Assembly: GCF_902686445.1 (NCBI RefSeq)
Contig: NC_062232.1
Coordinates: forward strand, 70,883,440-70,947,439
Source of the DNA: Sciurus carolinensis
Taxonomy: Eukaryota > Chordata > Mammalia > Rodentia > Sciuridae
DNA length: 64,000 nt
Direction: 5' to 3'
The notes beneath the pieces were generated by a model. The model saw only the letters and a list, made by a program, of their open reading frames with translations. It was not told where the DNA came from and did not search any database. Shown piece after piece: positions 23,026-33,451 of this stretch. Numbering within the stretch: the first letter of the stretch is position 1; each line of letters opens with the position of its first letter. The position numbers and the translations under genes are program-made.

Positions 23026-23519
23026 TGTTGTGCCCAAAGGCTTGAGACCCCACAAGGACCACCAGAGACCACGATCAATGCAAGCAGCAAAGAGTCATTT
23101 ATTAGCGAGTTCGAACTCGGTCCTCTGCGTCCTTAATCAACGACGCTAGGAGAGAGGCCCCGAGCCCTCGTCAGCAGGGTTTTTATAAGGAAAAGCAAGC
23201 AGTTTTACAGTGTTCTTCTAATTGGCTAACATTCGAACAGCTAAACCTCCCCTGGTTGGGTCCGGTCAATCTATTTGATTTTCATTGGGTCCGGCCAGAA
23301 CTGGACGGTCCTAGAGGAAGAAGGGAGGAGGGAAGGGGTGAACTATTCAGGAGCTGAGTCGGGGCTAGGCCCTGCTCTCGTCCTTGATGGATAAGGTCTC
23401 CAGGCAACTGCACATTCCTCGGACAAATGTCTCTTAACAACCTTGGTAAGCACAGGGGCCCAGCAGTCCTGTTTGTCCTTGAGACAGTTAGCAGCACAGA
23501 TACCACCCTGCTCTCAACA
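23026..23519 (-). repeat. 5' LTR of the provirus
   Basis: 494 bp, same signals as the 3' copy: AATAAA (complement 23098-23103), TATA-like box (complement 23180-23190) and CCAAT (complement 23221-23225). With its promoter elements present it could start a minus-strand transcript through the leader minisatellite. Confidence 0.93.
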
Positions 23520-23523
23520 CCTT

Positions 23524-26500
23524 GATCCTTTACAGGGAGTTTCATACTATAAACACCTTAATATCTGCCTAGTCATACTGATGTGAATCTTCTAGTGACC
23601 GCAGAATATTTTCTGTTGCTTTTAATGCTGAGTATGTGCCAATTATTTGAACAAATCACAATTTCAGACTTAAAATTTCAAGTGCCACCTTGACGTTTTT
23701 GTGTATCACAGGGTCCCAAGGGCTTGGCTAACTGTGAGTTTCCCATACCCAAATGGTGTGGTGTGCCACTGATTAGGAGTTTTCTAAGAGGCTAATTCCC
23801 CCATCAGAGACTGGCCCTTATCCAGTCCTTACCCTACGGATTTCACTTCTTTGCCATAGGGCAAAATTATTCAGACAAGTCAATCCTATCTTTACTTCCC
23901 ACAGAAACCAAGGAATACCCCATTCTCTTTTAATACAAAGGGCATCTCCTACAGCCCTTTTGTTTCACTCTACTCCCCAGTGAAACCCTCCTTGTGGCTC
24001 TGTATAATGTGTGGTTTCTCCTACCCCACACTATAAGTGAATATGACTAATAAACTAATGTTTATTGCGGGGAGCCACCCATGACTTGCATATAAACCAA
24101 GCTTTGTTGAGCTATTAGACAGGAGTATCTGGGTTCAGGAACTGCCTGAGTCATGTTGTTATATGGCACTGATTCACTGCTTAAATTCAAATGCAAGCCC
24201 TGGATGTGGGAATGACACACTAGAGCCATAAGGCTTGCTTAACTCTACACCTTACCCTGTTTTCCATGGAAGAAAAACCAAGCATGGGCTCCTTCCTTTG
24301 TTAGAGCCAGACCCTTTTGGATGGTTTAATCAGTCATGCCCCTGCTTCTAAGATAATTCTGTCTTCTGTCATTATTCCCGATAAATAAATTTCATAGCCT
24401 TTTATTTTGCAGCCAGTCCATTCCTCCTACAAGAACCTTTACCCTCATCCACAAGGGACTGGTGACGGTTTATCTCATCTGTCCAGGCTCAGGTGTCTGT
24501 GTTCAAAATCTTATACTACATAAGGAGAGAGATCCTTCTTTCTCTGATGGAGTGAACATATTGGGAGAATTGGTGTCACAAATAGAATGTGCCAACCAGT
24601 ACCAAGGATACGTGGACAACTTTATTTAATTGTTCCTTTGTTAATGAATGGGATCCTGATACTATAAAGGGTGCCTTGGATGGAACTGCAAATTACTTGC
24701 ATTAGCCAGCTTACACTTAAGGTTGTACTGCATTCAGTTGTTTTTCTCTCAGGTGCTGCCACCTTCTCCTAGTCTAAAGTGTCATTCTCATACCCTAGGA
24801 AAGAACTACTCTTAATTAACTATGTGCTAGTATAAGATGCCTATAGGAGGAGCCTGCATCTGGTAGGTATTCTCTGTGACTTCACTGCTCAGTCTGAGGC
24901 AGGCAAAGTATGGAAAAACCTGCATAGACATTGGAGGCTAATGTGCCAATGCTGTTAGGGAACACAAAAACACAATTTTCTATGACTGGTTGTCCCTTAC
25001 ATACTATTATGAATGATTGGAATAGGGTCATAAAAGATAAAGATTCTAGAGTACTGCATGTAAACTGTCAACTATTGACCATTTGAATTATCACCTGGTC
25101 ATCCATCAGTATGGAATTTTTCTCAATCTCCAACACACAAAGCCTGATAATGATGTCCAAAAGGCTGGAAAGAAGCACAATTATAGGCTACCAATAAAGG
25201 AGGAATTAAAGATAGCTTTCCAATTGCTTTGTAAGAGTGATTGTTGTTCAGGTAAAGGCAACATTCTTGCCAATCTTCCATGTTGTTTCTTCCTTTACTA
25301 TGTCATGTGTGCTTTCCTGAGTTCCAAGGGTACCAAAGGACATCCATAGTCTCTCATGGTCCAACAATGATGAGAAAAAAAATGGGGAAGAGGCATTTGC
25401 TACTCAACCGTTCTCCCAGTACTAAACAAAACTTCTAGCTAGTACACCTGGGCTTTCATCGATACTTCTGTAAAATAGCATGTAAAAGGGTAAGCTTGCA
25501 ATCACAGGATTTGATGACACCCAGAGGGGCCATAGACAAATAGATTTCACTGTACTATGTGGGCTCAATTTCCGAACAGACTGACTACCATTCCCGGAGG
25601 AGGAGGTAGCCCTCTACTGTTTCCTCATCTCTTTCCCCTAACTCCAAGAAAGCACAATAAGTAAACAAAGACCTGATTCTTGAATAATCAAATAGAGACA
25701 AACTATACAGCAAGAAACCCAAAAGGTAAAAGACCATGCAGTAAGAAAGAGAAGCTATAAGCAGAGCATGATTATAAGATTTCAGCCTCTCGATTATGGG
25801 ACCAACAGCCTCATGACACAGAGGCCTGACTTCTCGGAAGTGGCAGAAAAGGAGGTCTGTTACATTGTTGTGGGGTATGTGGCACTGTGGGAGTGGTTCC
25901 CCGCCTGGTTATATGATAGTTTCCCTGAGCAAATTGGCTCCCGTAACTCCACCGCATCCTGTAAATCACAGAAGAAGCCCCTCCCATTCCGGGCCCCTTA
26001 CCAGTGTGATTATAAATAAAGGGGAGTTGGGCTACTTCATGTTGTTAGAGGACAGATCCGGTATGGCCTGATCCCATCACATACTCTCTCATTTAAAAGG
26101 AGTATTGGCTCTTGTGCTTTTATTGATTAGATAAGTTTATAGGCAATTGATTGATTTACAGCCAACATATTCCTCTGGCAGTTAACACTTTTCTCAACCA
26201 TGGGGAACGTGGCCGAAACCCTCACACATTTTTAACTCAATTACATTAAAAATTTGTCAGAGTTATCATGGGAAACATCCATAGTATCCCTGTACATAGT
26301 GAAAAGTTTCATTCAAAATTGACAAACTACAGAATCTTAATCCATAAAACCTTTGCCACTGGAGAGGTCTCTATTCCTGATGATACTGACTGAGGATCTC
26401 TAAAGGAAGAAATTCAAGAATAGGAAGAGAGTTAAAGAGAATAATTCCTCCCCCACAGAATACCCGTGACAAAAAGAAGAAAGGAAGGAAGAAAAGAAGG

Positions 26501-26870
26501 AATAAATGATGTTCTAAAGCCATAATGAATAGTCTTATAAAGTATCTCCTTTGGAGTTGGTAGACATTACTGATAGTTACCATAAGACATTTCATTTCTC
26601 AGAATACCCAATGCTGTGTCCTTGAAAAAAAGCATTCAATAGAACTTTTATTCTCCTTGATAGTTTCCAGATAGCCTGTTAAATTCAGAGGCATAATGGA
26701 TCCCTCAAATAGTTTTTATTGAAGTTGCAATGTTAGTCCCACTAGTTGGGATCATTATTTTCACAGGAATTTATTTATCTAAATCCAAGTCCCTTTAGAA
26801 CACATACTCCTCAACCAGTACTACACAGACCCTTCAATTGTCTTTATAAAGTGAGAAACAATGTAAAAGA
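23524..26870. other. Unassigned sequence, possibly old ERV debris
   Basis: Less AT-rich than the flanks and with no confidently recognised family. AATAAA motifs near 24380 and 26015, the latter before GGGGAGTTGGGCTACTTC, hint at LTR-like ends. The frames 25083-25349 and 25768-26019 match nothing I know. A purine-rich AAGAAGGAAGG tract lies at about 26475-26500. Confidence 0.3.
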
Positions 26871-27195
26871 TTTTTTTTCTTTTTTTTTATTGTAAACAAA
26901 TGGGATACATGTTGTTTCTCTGTTTGCACATGGAGTAAAGGCATACCATTTGTGTAATCATAAATTTACATAGGGTAATGTTGTTTGATTCATTCTGTTA
27001 TTTTTTCCCTTCCCTCCCCTCCCACCTCTCTTTTCCTCTATACAGTCCTTCCTTCCTCCATTCTTGCCCCCCTCCCTAACCCTAAACCTAAACCTAACCC
27101 TAACCCTAACACTAACCCGTCCCACCCCCCATTATGTGTCATCATCGGCTTATCGGCAAGATCGTTTGTCCTTTGGTTTTTTGAGATTGGCTTAA
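26871..27195 (-). mobile_element. 5'-truncated L1 3' end, antisense
   Basis: Minus-strand L1: antisense poly(A) at 26871-26890, then the complement of the 3' untranslated region (CATACCATTTGTGTAATCAT and CATAGGGTAATG blocks) to the ORF2 stop region (TTTGAGATTGGCTTA). Flanking TAAAAGA at 26864-26870 and 27196-27202 is a plausible target duplication. The G-rich part of the 3'UTR has become telomere-like. Confidence 0.8.
27074..27118. repeat. Interstitial telomere-like CCCTAA repeat
   Basis: About seven units of CCCTAA or close variants (CCTAAA, CACTAA) in tandem. They lie within the antisense L1 3'UTR, where related copies in this window (for example 29180-29197) have only a polypyrimidine stretch such as CCCCATACTCTAACCCCC. 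Confidence 0.85.
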
Positions 27196-27309
27196 TAAAA
27201 GATGTTTTTGATAACTCTATCACCACATGCCATTTCCCTCTTGGTGAAATGCCTATTTTACTTCCTAAGGAATCATTTGTCCTCTCCAAAACATACTCTG
27301 AGCCACACA

Positions 27310-27485
27310 TTTTCAATTTTTATTGTGCATTGGGATCCTTTAATAAATTTGTTAAATCCAGACTGTCTTCTCCCGTGCAAGATAATTTGGATTTAGCAAG
27401 TCTGGTTGAAGCATGCGAATTTGCATTTCTGACAATTGGCTTTTGTTTCCCTAATGCTCCTTTGAAGACCACATTTTGAGAACCA
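27310..27485 (+). mobile_element. MER5-like hAT DNA transposon fossil
   Basis: It ends with CACATTTTGAGAACCACTG, the right terminal inverted repeat of MER5/Charlie elements, preceded by GCGAATTTGCATTTCTGACA. The left part is diverged and its boundary is uncertain. Confidence 0.6.
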
Positions 27486-28187
27486 CTGAAATCAATACAA
27501 TCATAAAAAAAAGGAAGTAAACTATTTTCTTGGTTTATGAAGTTCTGGATAAGTTTAAATTATCTAATTTACTATTCAATGATTTTCATTTTTAGGGAAG
27601 AAAACTTGAGAAATGAAGCTATTTGCATGTAATAGGATTAAAGTAGTACTTACCAATTATTAAATCAATTAAAGGACATCACAAATTGAGGAAATAATCT
27701 GAGTGGTATAAGCAGAACATCCTCTCTTATGAGAATGATAACACTAATTTATGCAGTTCTTTACTGTGTTTCACAAAACAATGTCAATGACATTTGTAGT
27801 CTGGCCTATTTGATTTTAAATATTCCCTAGCCAGAAAGAAAATCCACATTGAAGGAAACAAGTCAATCAGTTCATTTGTGATTCTAAATGTAATTACACA
27901 TATGCCTGATAAAATCACACATTGTCTGAAAATGGAGTTACATTGTGTAATGTCTGATAGGATAGCATTTGCATCAGTTTTATGAACTGCTAATGATGAA
28001 TTTGCAGAACAATTTTTCCTTTCAAGACAGTCAGTTCCAGGTCTTCTTTGAATATCAGCTATCTAATTATATTTGCATATATATAATATTGTGGAGACAT
28101 ACTTAATAGGCAAAAATTAAATGCAAGTTACTCAGGACTTCATGCACCTATCCTATTTAACCTTTTAAAAGTTCATGACCATAGGGC

Positions 28188-28218
<31 letters not shown>

Positions 28219-28922
28219 CAAAAAACAGAAAACTAAACCTAAGAAAAGGTAAGTGACATATCTGAGTTATTAAAGATAGTAATTGAGATGCTCAGAATTT
28301 AGTTCTAGGAAAATATTGGTCCAGAGTTCTGTTTAATTTAATCAAATTTGATGAGGCTGATTATATCATATGTTTCTGCTTCTGTGTTAGTCTCCTTAAA
28401 GAACAACAATAATAGATGATTGAAAAAATGGACATAGGAATACCAAGTTCATTGTGTTTTGGTAAATTCCACCATGTTCGTAAGGACTGAGATCATCTCC
28501 ACAAGTTTCATAAGTCTCTCTCCTAATCCAGAATAGTTCTACCAATTACCTCTTCTACATCCAACTGCCCCTAATTTCACTAATCTCAGTGCCAAACATC
28601 ACCAATGTCTCTCCTCACCTAAGTTCCCTCTTGTTAAACAATGTAAAACCACCCAGCTTGAGGTCACTACTCTTTTCATGCTATCTCTGACACTGATATA
28701 ATATTACTTTTTATAATTACATAGCCTTGGGTGATAACTGTTATCTGTACTATCAATACTCTTAACATTCAGGGAGCTTTCATCATGTGACATCCACTAA
28801 ATGATATTTTACATATATCATTTCATTTCATATATACAACAATCTTCTGAGGTAGGTACTGAGATTTTTCTTACTTTGTAAATGACATAATTGAAACACA
28901 TAAGACTAAATTGTGCAGGTTG
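27486..28922. other. Unassigned sequence
   Basis: No gene or family recognised. It contains the (CAAAA)n tract at 28187-28226. Confidence 0.4.
28187..28226. repeat. (CAAAA)n simple repeat
   Basis: Seven or so AAAAC units in tandem with longer A runs at both ends. Confidence 0.9.
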
Positions 28923-28932
28923 CACAGTTAAG

Positions 28933-29633
28933 TTTTTTTTCTTTTTTTAAAAATTATTTATTTTTCAATTTTCTTACAGACTGCATTTTGATTTATTGTA
29001 CACAAATGGGGTACATAATTTCATTTCTATGGTTGTACACAATGTAGATTCATACCATTTGTGTAATCATACATGTACATAGGGTAATGATGCCTGTCTT
29101 ATTCCACCATTTTTCATACTCCCCCTCATTTCCTTCTACATGATCTAAAGTTCCCCCATTCTTCTCTCACTCCCCATACTCTAACCCCCATTATATATCA
29201 TTCTCCACTTATCAGGGAAAACATTCGGCCTTTGGTTTTCTGGGATTGGCTTATTTCACTTAGTATGATATTCTCCAATTCCATCCATTTATTTGCAGAT
29301 GCCATAATATTATTCTTCTTTATGGTTGAATAATATTCCTTTGTGTACATATACCACAGTTTCTTTATCCATTCACCTGTTGAAGGGCATCTAGGTTGCC
29401 GTGGATATGGGGAAAAAGGCACACTTTTACATTGCCCGTGGAGTTGCAAATTGGTGCAACCACTCTGGAAAGCAGTGTGGAGAATCCTCAGAAAACTTGA
29501 AATGGACTCACCTTTTGACCCAGTTATCCCACTCCTTGGTTTATATCCAAAGGACTTAAAATCATCATACTATAGTAACACAGTCACATCAATGTTTATA
29601 GCAGCTCAGTTCATAATAGCTAGGTTGTGGAAC
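28933..29633 (-). mobile_element. Twin-primed (5'-inverted) L1 insertion
   Basis: The left part (28933 to about 29398) is antisense L1 3'UTR and ORF2 end with a T-rich tail. The right part (29399-29633) is sense L1 ORF2 (ATATGGGGAAAAAGGCACAC to AATAGCTAGGTTGTGGAAC). The two pieces are adjacent in L1 coordinates, so the 5' portion is inverted. A 10-bp duplication CACAGTTAAG flanks the whole at 28923-28932 and 29634-29643. This is the textbook outcome of twin priming. Confidence 0.92.
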
Positions 29634-29643
29634 CACAGTTAAG

Positions 29644-30351
29644 ATTTTGATAATGATTATGAAGATAACAATAATATGAATGAGTTCTGTGATTTATTAA
29701 GCACTTTACATGTTTCCAAAGCTATCATAAGCTTTATGTATTTTCCAATTCATTTTTAATCATCCATTTGATGTAGAAATTGTTACTTTTACTTTTCAGC
29801 TTTGTTTCTCTTGTTTGTTTTATTTTTTAAACCATTAAGTCTGTGAAAGGTCAAATAAATAATTCAGTGTGACAAGGCAAGGTTTTAAGTTTAAGTTGTC
29901 CAGTTATAAATTACTGAGTTTTCCAAGCATCCTCTCTAAGCAGAAATAATGATTTATAGATATGTGAGTGATGGCAAAACATGTCAGTATCCAGATGATG
30001 GAAAAAGAGCAGTGTTTATTGATGAACACCTACATACCACTAGTTAAAGATATCAAAGTGGTTACATCACAGAACCTAGACCTGTGGAACTTATCACCTT
30101 TTTCCACCTTGCTCTATAACCCACCATAATCAGACTCATCATAATTATTGTAAGTACTACTGTGCAAACAGTGATTTCTCAAGAACATAAACATTTCTAA
30201 GAGAAGATACTAAAATTCAGAGGAATCAATCCTAGGGACAGATTCTGAGAGAAGGTAAACTCTATGCACAAAAATATCCTTCTCTGTAAGTGATAATTCA
30301 TTCACTGCAAAGAACTTCCTGTGCCAAAATCAACCAATCTGAGATATTTTT
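29644..30351. other. Unassigned sequence
   Basis: No gene or repeat recognised. Confidence 0.4.
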
Positions 30352-30462
30352 TCATTTCTATTTATTTATTCATTTATATTTTTATGTGGTGTTGAGGATG
30401 AAACCCCGTGCTTCATGTATTCTAGGTGAGAGCTCTACTGCTTAACCACAACCCTAGCCCTT
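30352..30462 (-). repeat. ID SINE, antisense
   Basis: The complement of GAGAGCTCTACTGCTTAACC and of TGTTGAGGATGAAACCCCG gives the ID head and B-box region; the A-rich tail appears as TTTATTTATTC at left. Moderately diverged. Confidence 0.8.
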
Positions 30463-31776
30463 AATCTGAGATTTTTATTACAAATATCTTGTTTTTAAAA
30501 GGGAAATTACCTCCTGATAATGATAGATGACATTGTCACACAAGCCCCACAAGGAAATGAGAACATGTCCTGCCATTCTGAGTGGAAAAAAATAAAGAAA
30601 GAAAGAAAAAGGAAAATACGTATTTGAAGAATAGAAAATTTAATTTTTAAAAGCATAGTGACCAACAAAAGGTTTCCATGAGGCCATATTGATATACAAA
30701 TAACAGGTTGAACCAAATTGAATAGAGCAGAATAGACAAATCTCTTATGGAGAAAAATCTCAATATTTATATGAAATAGGTTCAGCATAGCTCAAATCTT
30801 TAAATGTGAATGTACATGTGAATTCTTTTAAGAGTACATAGTACAGAAAAAGGAAAAGGGATGAATTTGCAAGTGGAAAAGCCTCAAAAACAATACTTCA
30901 GATGACCAAGGTCTAATCAACAGCAGTAAGTCATACTACTAATATGTACCCTTTCTTTGATGGGATAAGAGTTGTGGTTTAGTGCTGTGATCTTTCTTAT
31001 GTCTTCTCAGAACTCATAAATTGAGTAAAACTCTAAAAACCAATTGTGTAACATTTTAGAAAACATTTGAGCAGGAACAACTTAAACTATCAAGGTCATC
31101 AACAATATGAAATGTCTGAGAAACTATCACAGCAAAAAAGGGCCTGTGATAACAAAAGAGACCTGATGACTAAATGAAATGGATTATCCCTGATGAAATA
31201 CTATAAGAAAAAAGAACTCTAGGTAAAAACCAAGGAAATATAAATGAAATATGGAATATAATAATGACACATTAAATTTGTTAATTGAGACAGTATAACA
31301 CTTTTATATAAGATGTTAATAATAAGGGAACCTATAGGTGGGAAATATGAAAACTTTAATGATTTCACAACTTTTCTGTAAATCTAATGTTACTCTGTAA
31401 TTTAAAAGTTTATTGACAATTATGTAGGAGGATGTTACTGCCAACCTGGTTGTTCAGTAAAAGTTTTGAAATAACCATATAGTAGTAGCATTTACAATTA
31501 AATTAAGAACTCAGTACTCATCCCTACACATGGACATATTGATGCAGAGGTAAAGAAGTCAGATACAAAATATTAAATGCTGAAATTATAGTACAAAATA
31601 CTGTTTAAGTAAAGTTCAAAAACATTAAAGTCTAATCTTTTCTTTTAGAAATCAAGATCGAATTATTCTCTTGGATGAAGATAGTACCTTAAAGTTGGCG
31701 ATTATGACACTATGTATTAAACTGTTGATTTTAAATTTTATATAAATTGACTCATCCACAATGTATTATTTTGTGT
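30463..31776. other. Unassigned AT-rich sequence
   Basis: No recognised gene or repeat. The minus-strand frame 30507-30788 is hydrophobic and low-complexity, without a domain. Confidence 0.4.
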
Positions 31777-32262
31777 CTTTGTTATGGATTGAATCTGGAA
31801 TGTCCCAGAAAGTCTCATATGTTGAAGACTTGGTTCACATGCAGTAATGTACAGAGGAAGGACTCTTGGGAAGTAATCAGATCAAAGGGCTCTAACTACA
31901 TCAACAGGCTACTATTGATGAATTGGTAGTTGACAGCATTATTGGGAAGTGGTGGAAATTATAGGACTTGTGGTGGGTCTAGTTAAGGGAAGTAGGGCAC
32001 TGGATGCATGCCCTAGAAAGGTATTTCTTGTCCATGGCCCTTCTTCACTCTCTCTCTCTTGCTTTTTAGTTCTCTCATTAGCTAAGCAGATTTGCTCTGC
32101 CAGCATGCCCTTCTGCGAGAATGGTCTGCCTCACAACAGGCACAAAAATAACGGAACCAGTCAACCATGGACTGAAAGCTTTGAAACTGAGCCAAAATAG
32201 ATTGTTGTTCTTTCAAGTTGTTTTTTTTTTGGATATTTTGTCACAGTGATGAGAAACTGACT
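31777..32262 (+). mobile_element. Ancient LTR-like repeat (MaLR-type)
   Basis: It starts TTATGGATTGAATCTGGAAT and ends near GAGAAACTGACTAGCA. Internal blocks include TGGTAGTTGACAG, GGCACTGGATGCATGCCC, CTCTCTCTCTTGC, AACCATGGACTGAAAG and GAGCCAAAATAGATTG. This order matches an old mammalian LTR-like repeat I recall, but I am not sure of the family name. The frame at 31949-32200 is part of it. Confidence 0.5.
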
Positions 32263-32412
32263 AGCAGCCTTTATTCCTTAATATTATATTTTAGAGATTC
32301 ATTTATGATTTTTCATATACCATACAATATTATGAAATATTTTGTTGTGTGAATCTAGGGAATTTACTCAATCTTTTATATTATAGGTCTTTGTATTCCC
32401 AAGTTATGGCTA

Positions 32413-32762
32413 CTGTCTTAGTCCATATGGGCTGCTATAGCAGAATAGCAAAGATTGGTTGAATTATTAAAAATAGAAATTAACTTCTCACAGTCCTATT
32501 GGTTAGGAAGTCCAAAATCAAGACACTGGCAGATTTGGTGTAAAAAGCCACCTTCTCACTGTCCTCATAAAACAGATGGGTTAAGAGAATTCTCTGGAGT
32601 CTTTTATAAGAATGCTCATACTATTCATTGTGGCTTTATTCCCATGATCTAATCACCTCCAAAAGGCCACACTTCTTAACATGATTATGTTATGGATTAG
32701 GTTTCAAATACACATTTTTTTGTATTGGTGGGGGAGTCATTCAGTCTATAGCACCAGTTATG
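32413..32762 (+). mobile_element. Ancient mammalian interspersed repeat
   Basis: CTGTCTTAGTCCATATGGGC at left and TCATTCAGTCTATAGCAC at right bracket blocks AACTTCTCACAGTCCT, GATTTGGTGT, TCTCTGGAGTCTTTTATAAG and CTAATCACCTCC. The order is that of a widespread mammalian repeat; I recognise the sequence but not the family name with confidence. Confidence 0.55.
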
Positions 32763-33362
32763 AAAAATGCTGTTATAGATTTTATTTAGTTTTATTTTAT
32801 GTTTTGCACATACGCATATAATTCTACAGAAATAAAAATCTTATTGTATGGGTTATTTGAATGCTCAAAATTAGTTAATAATGTCAAAGTTTTCCAAAGT
32901 CATTGTATCAATTAAAACTCCTACCACCGGTATATATGAATTTTAATTCATTTTATTTCCAGTGTTATATACAATGTCAAACAAGTAGTTTACAGAACAA
33001 TTTATTTGTTGAACTGAAATAATCTATTCCTAAAATTTAAAAATCATCTAAATATTAGAAAAAGTTTTCCAAAACACAGATTTGGACCTGTAACTCCTAG
33101 GTTTTCCATGTCACAACTGTACAAATTTGAGAAAAAAATATGTAGCTCTCTTATAAGTTTTTCTTAACTATAAAACTGATTTTTGTACCACTCTTGAATA
33201 ATTGTTTTGAAGATGAAATGAAAATTAATACAATATATAAAAATTCTAATCAAATACCTGTAATAAGGTATTTATTTATTCATTGTATGAGACATGCATA
33301 CAATACCTTCATACACATTAGGTCAAGTAATGTCATTTCATATTATTTTCAATTTATAATTG
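32763..33362. other. Unassigned AT-rich sequence
   Basis: No gene or repeat recognised. Confidence 0.4.
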
Positions 33363-33451
33363 ACAGGCTTAGAATGTGGCTAAATGGTAAAATGTTTAAC
33401 CAGCAAGGCTATGGGTTTGATCCCCAGTATTGAAAAAAAAAATTACAGTTG
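33363..33451 (+). repeat. Degenerate ID SINE
   Basis: TGTGGCTAAATGGTAAAATG aligns with the ID A-box region, and GGGTTTGATCCCCAGTATTG with the B-box region, followed by a short A tail. Confidence 0.7.

Larger units (their letters stand above)
16271..23519 (-). mobile_element. Young non-autonomous gammaretrovirus-like provirus
   Basis: A complete LTR-to-LTR provirus on the minus strand. The 494-bp LTRs at 16271-16764 (3') and 23026-23519 (5') differ at one base by eye. CCTT flanks both ends (16267-16270 and 23520-23523), a 4-bp target duplication as expected for gammaretroviral integrases. A tRNA-Pro primer-binding site, a polypurine tract and a transmembrane-env remnant are present. I see no gag, protease, reverse transcriptase or integrase frame, although an autonomous relative would need about 5-6 kb of them. 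In design it resembles mouse VL30: cis signals kept, proteins supplied in trans. Its internal 17.4-22.0 kb segment is AT-rich and of unknown origin. Sequence identity of the LTRs argues for recent insertion. Confidence 0.9.

Noticed and set aside
22726..23136. 136-codon plus-strand open frame
   Set aside because: It runs across the end of the minisatellite, the primer-binding site and the antisense LTR; no domain and opposite to proviral transcription.
27074..27118. True telomere or chromosome-fusion site
   Set aside because: The repeat is short, degenerate and embedded within a single continuous L1 3'UTR.
26985..27479. 164-codon plus-strand open frame
   Set aside because: It spans antisense L1 3'UTR, the telomere-like repeat and a MER5-like fossil. 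Low-complexity peptide; chance frame.
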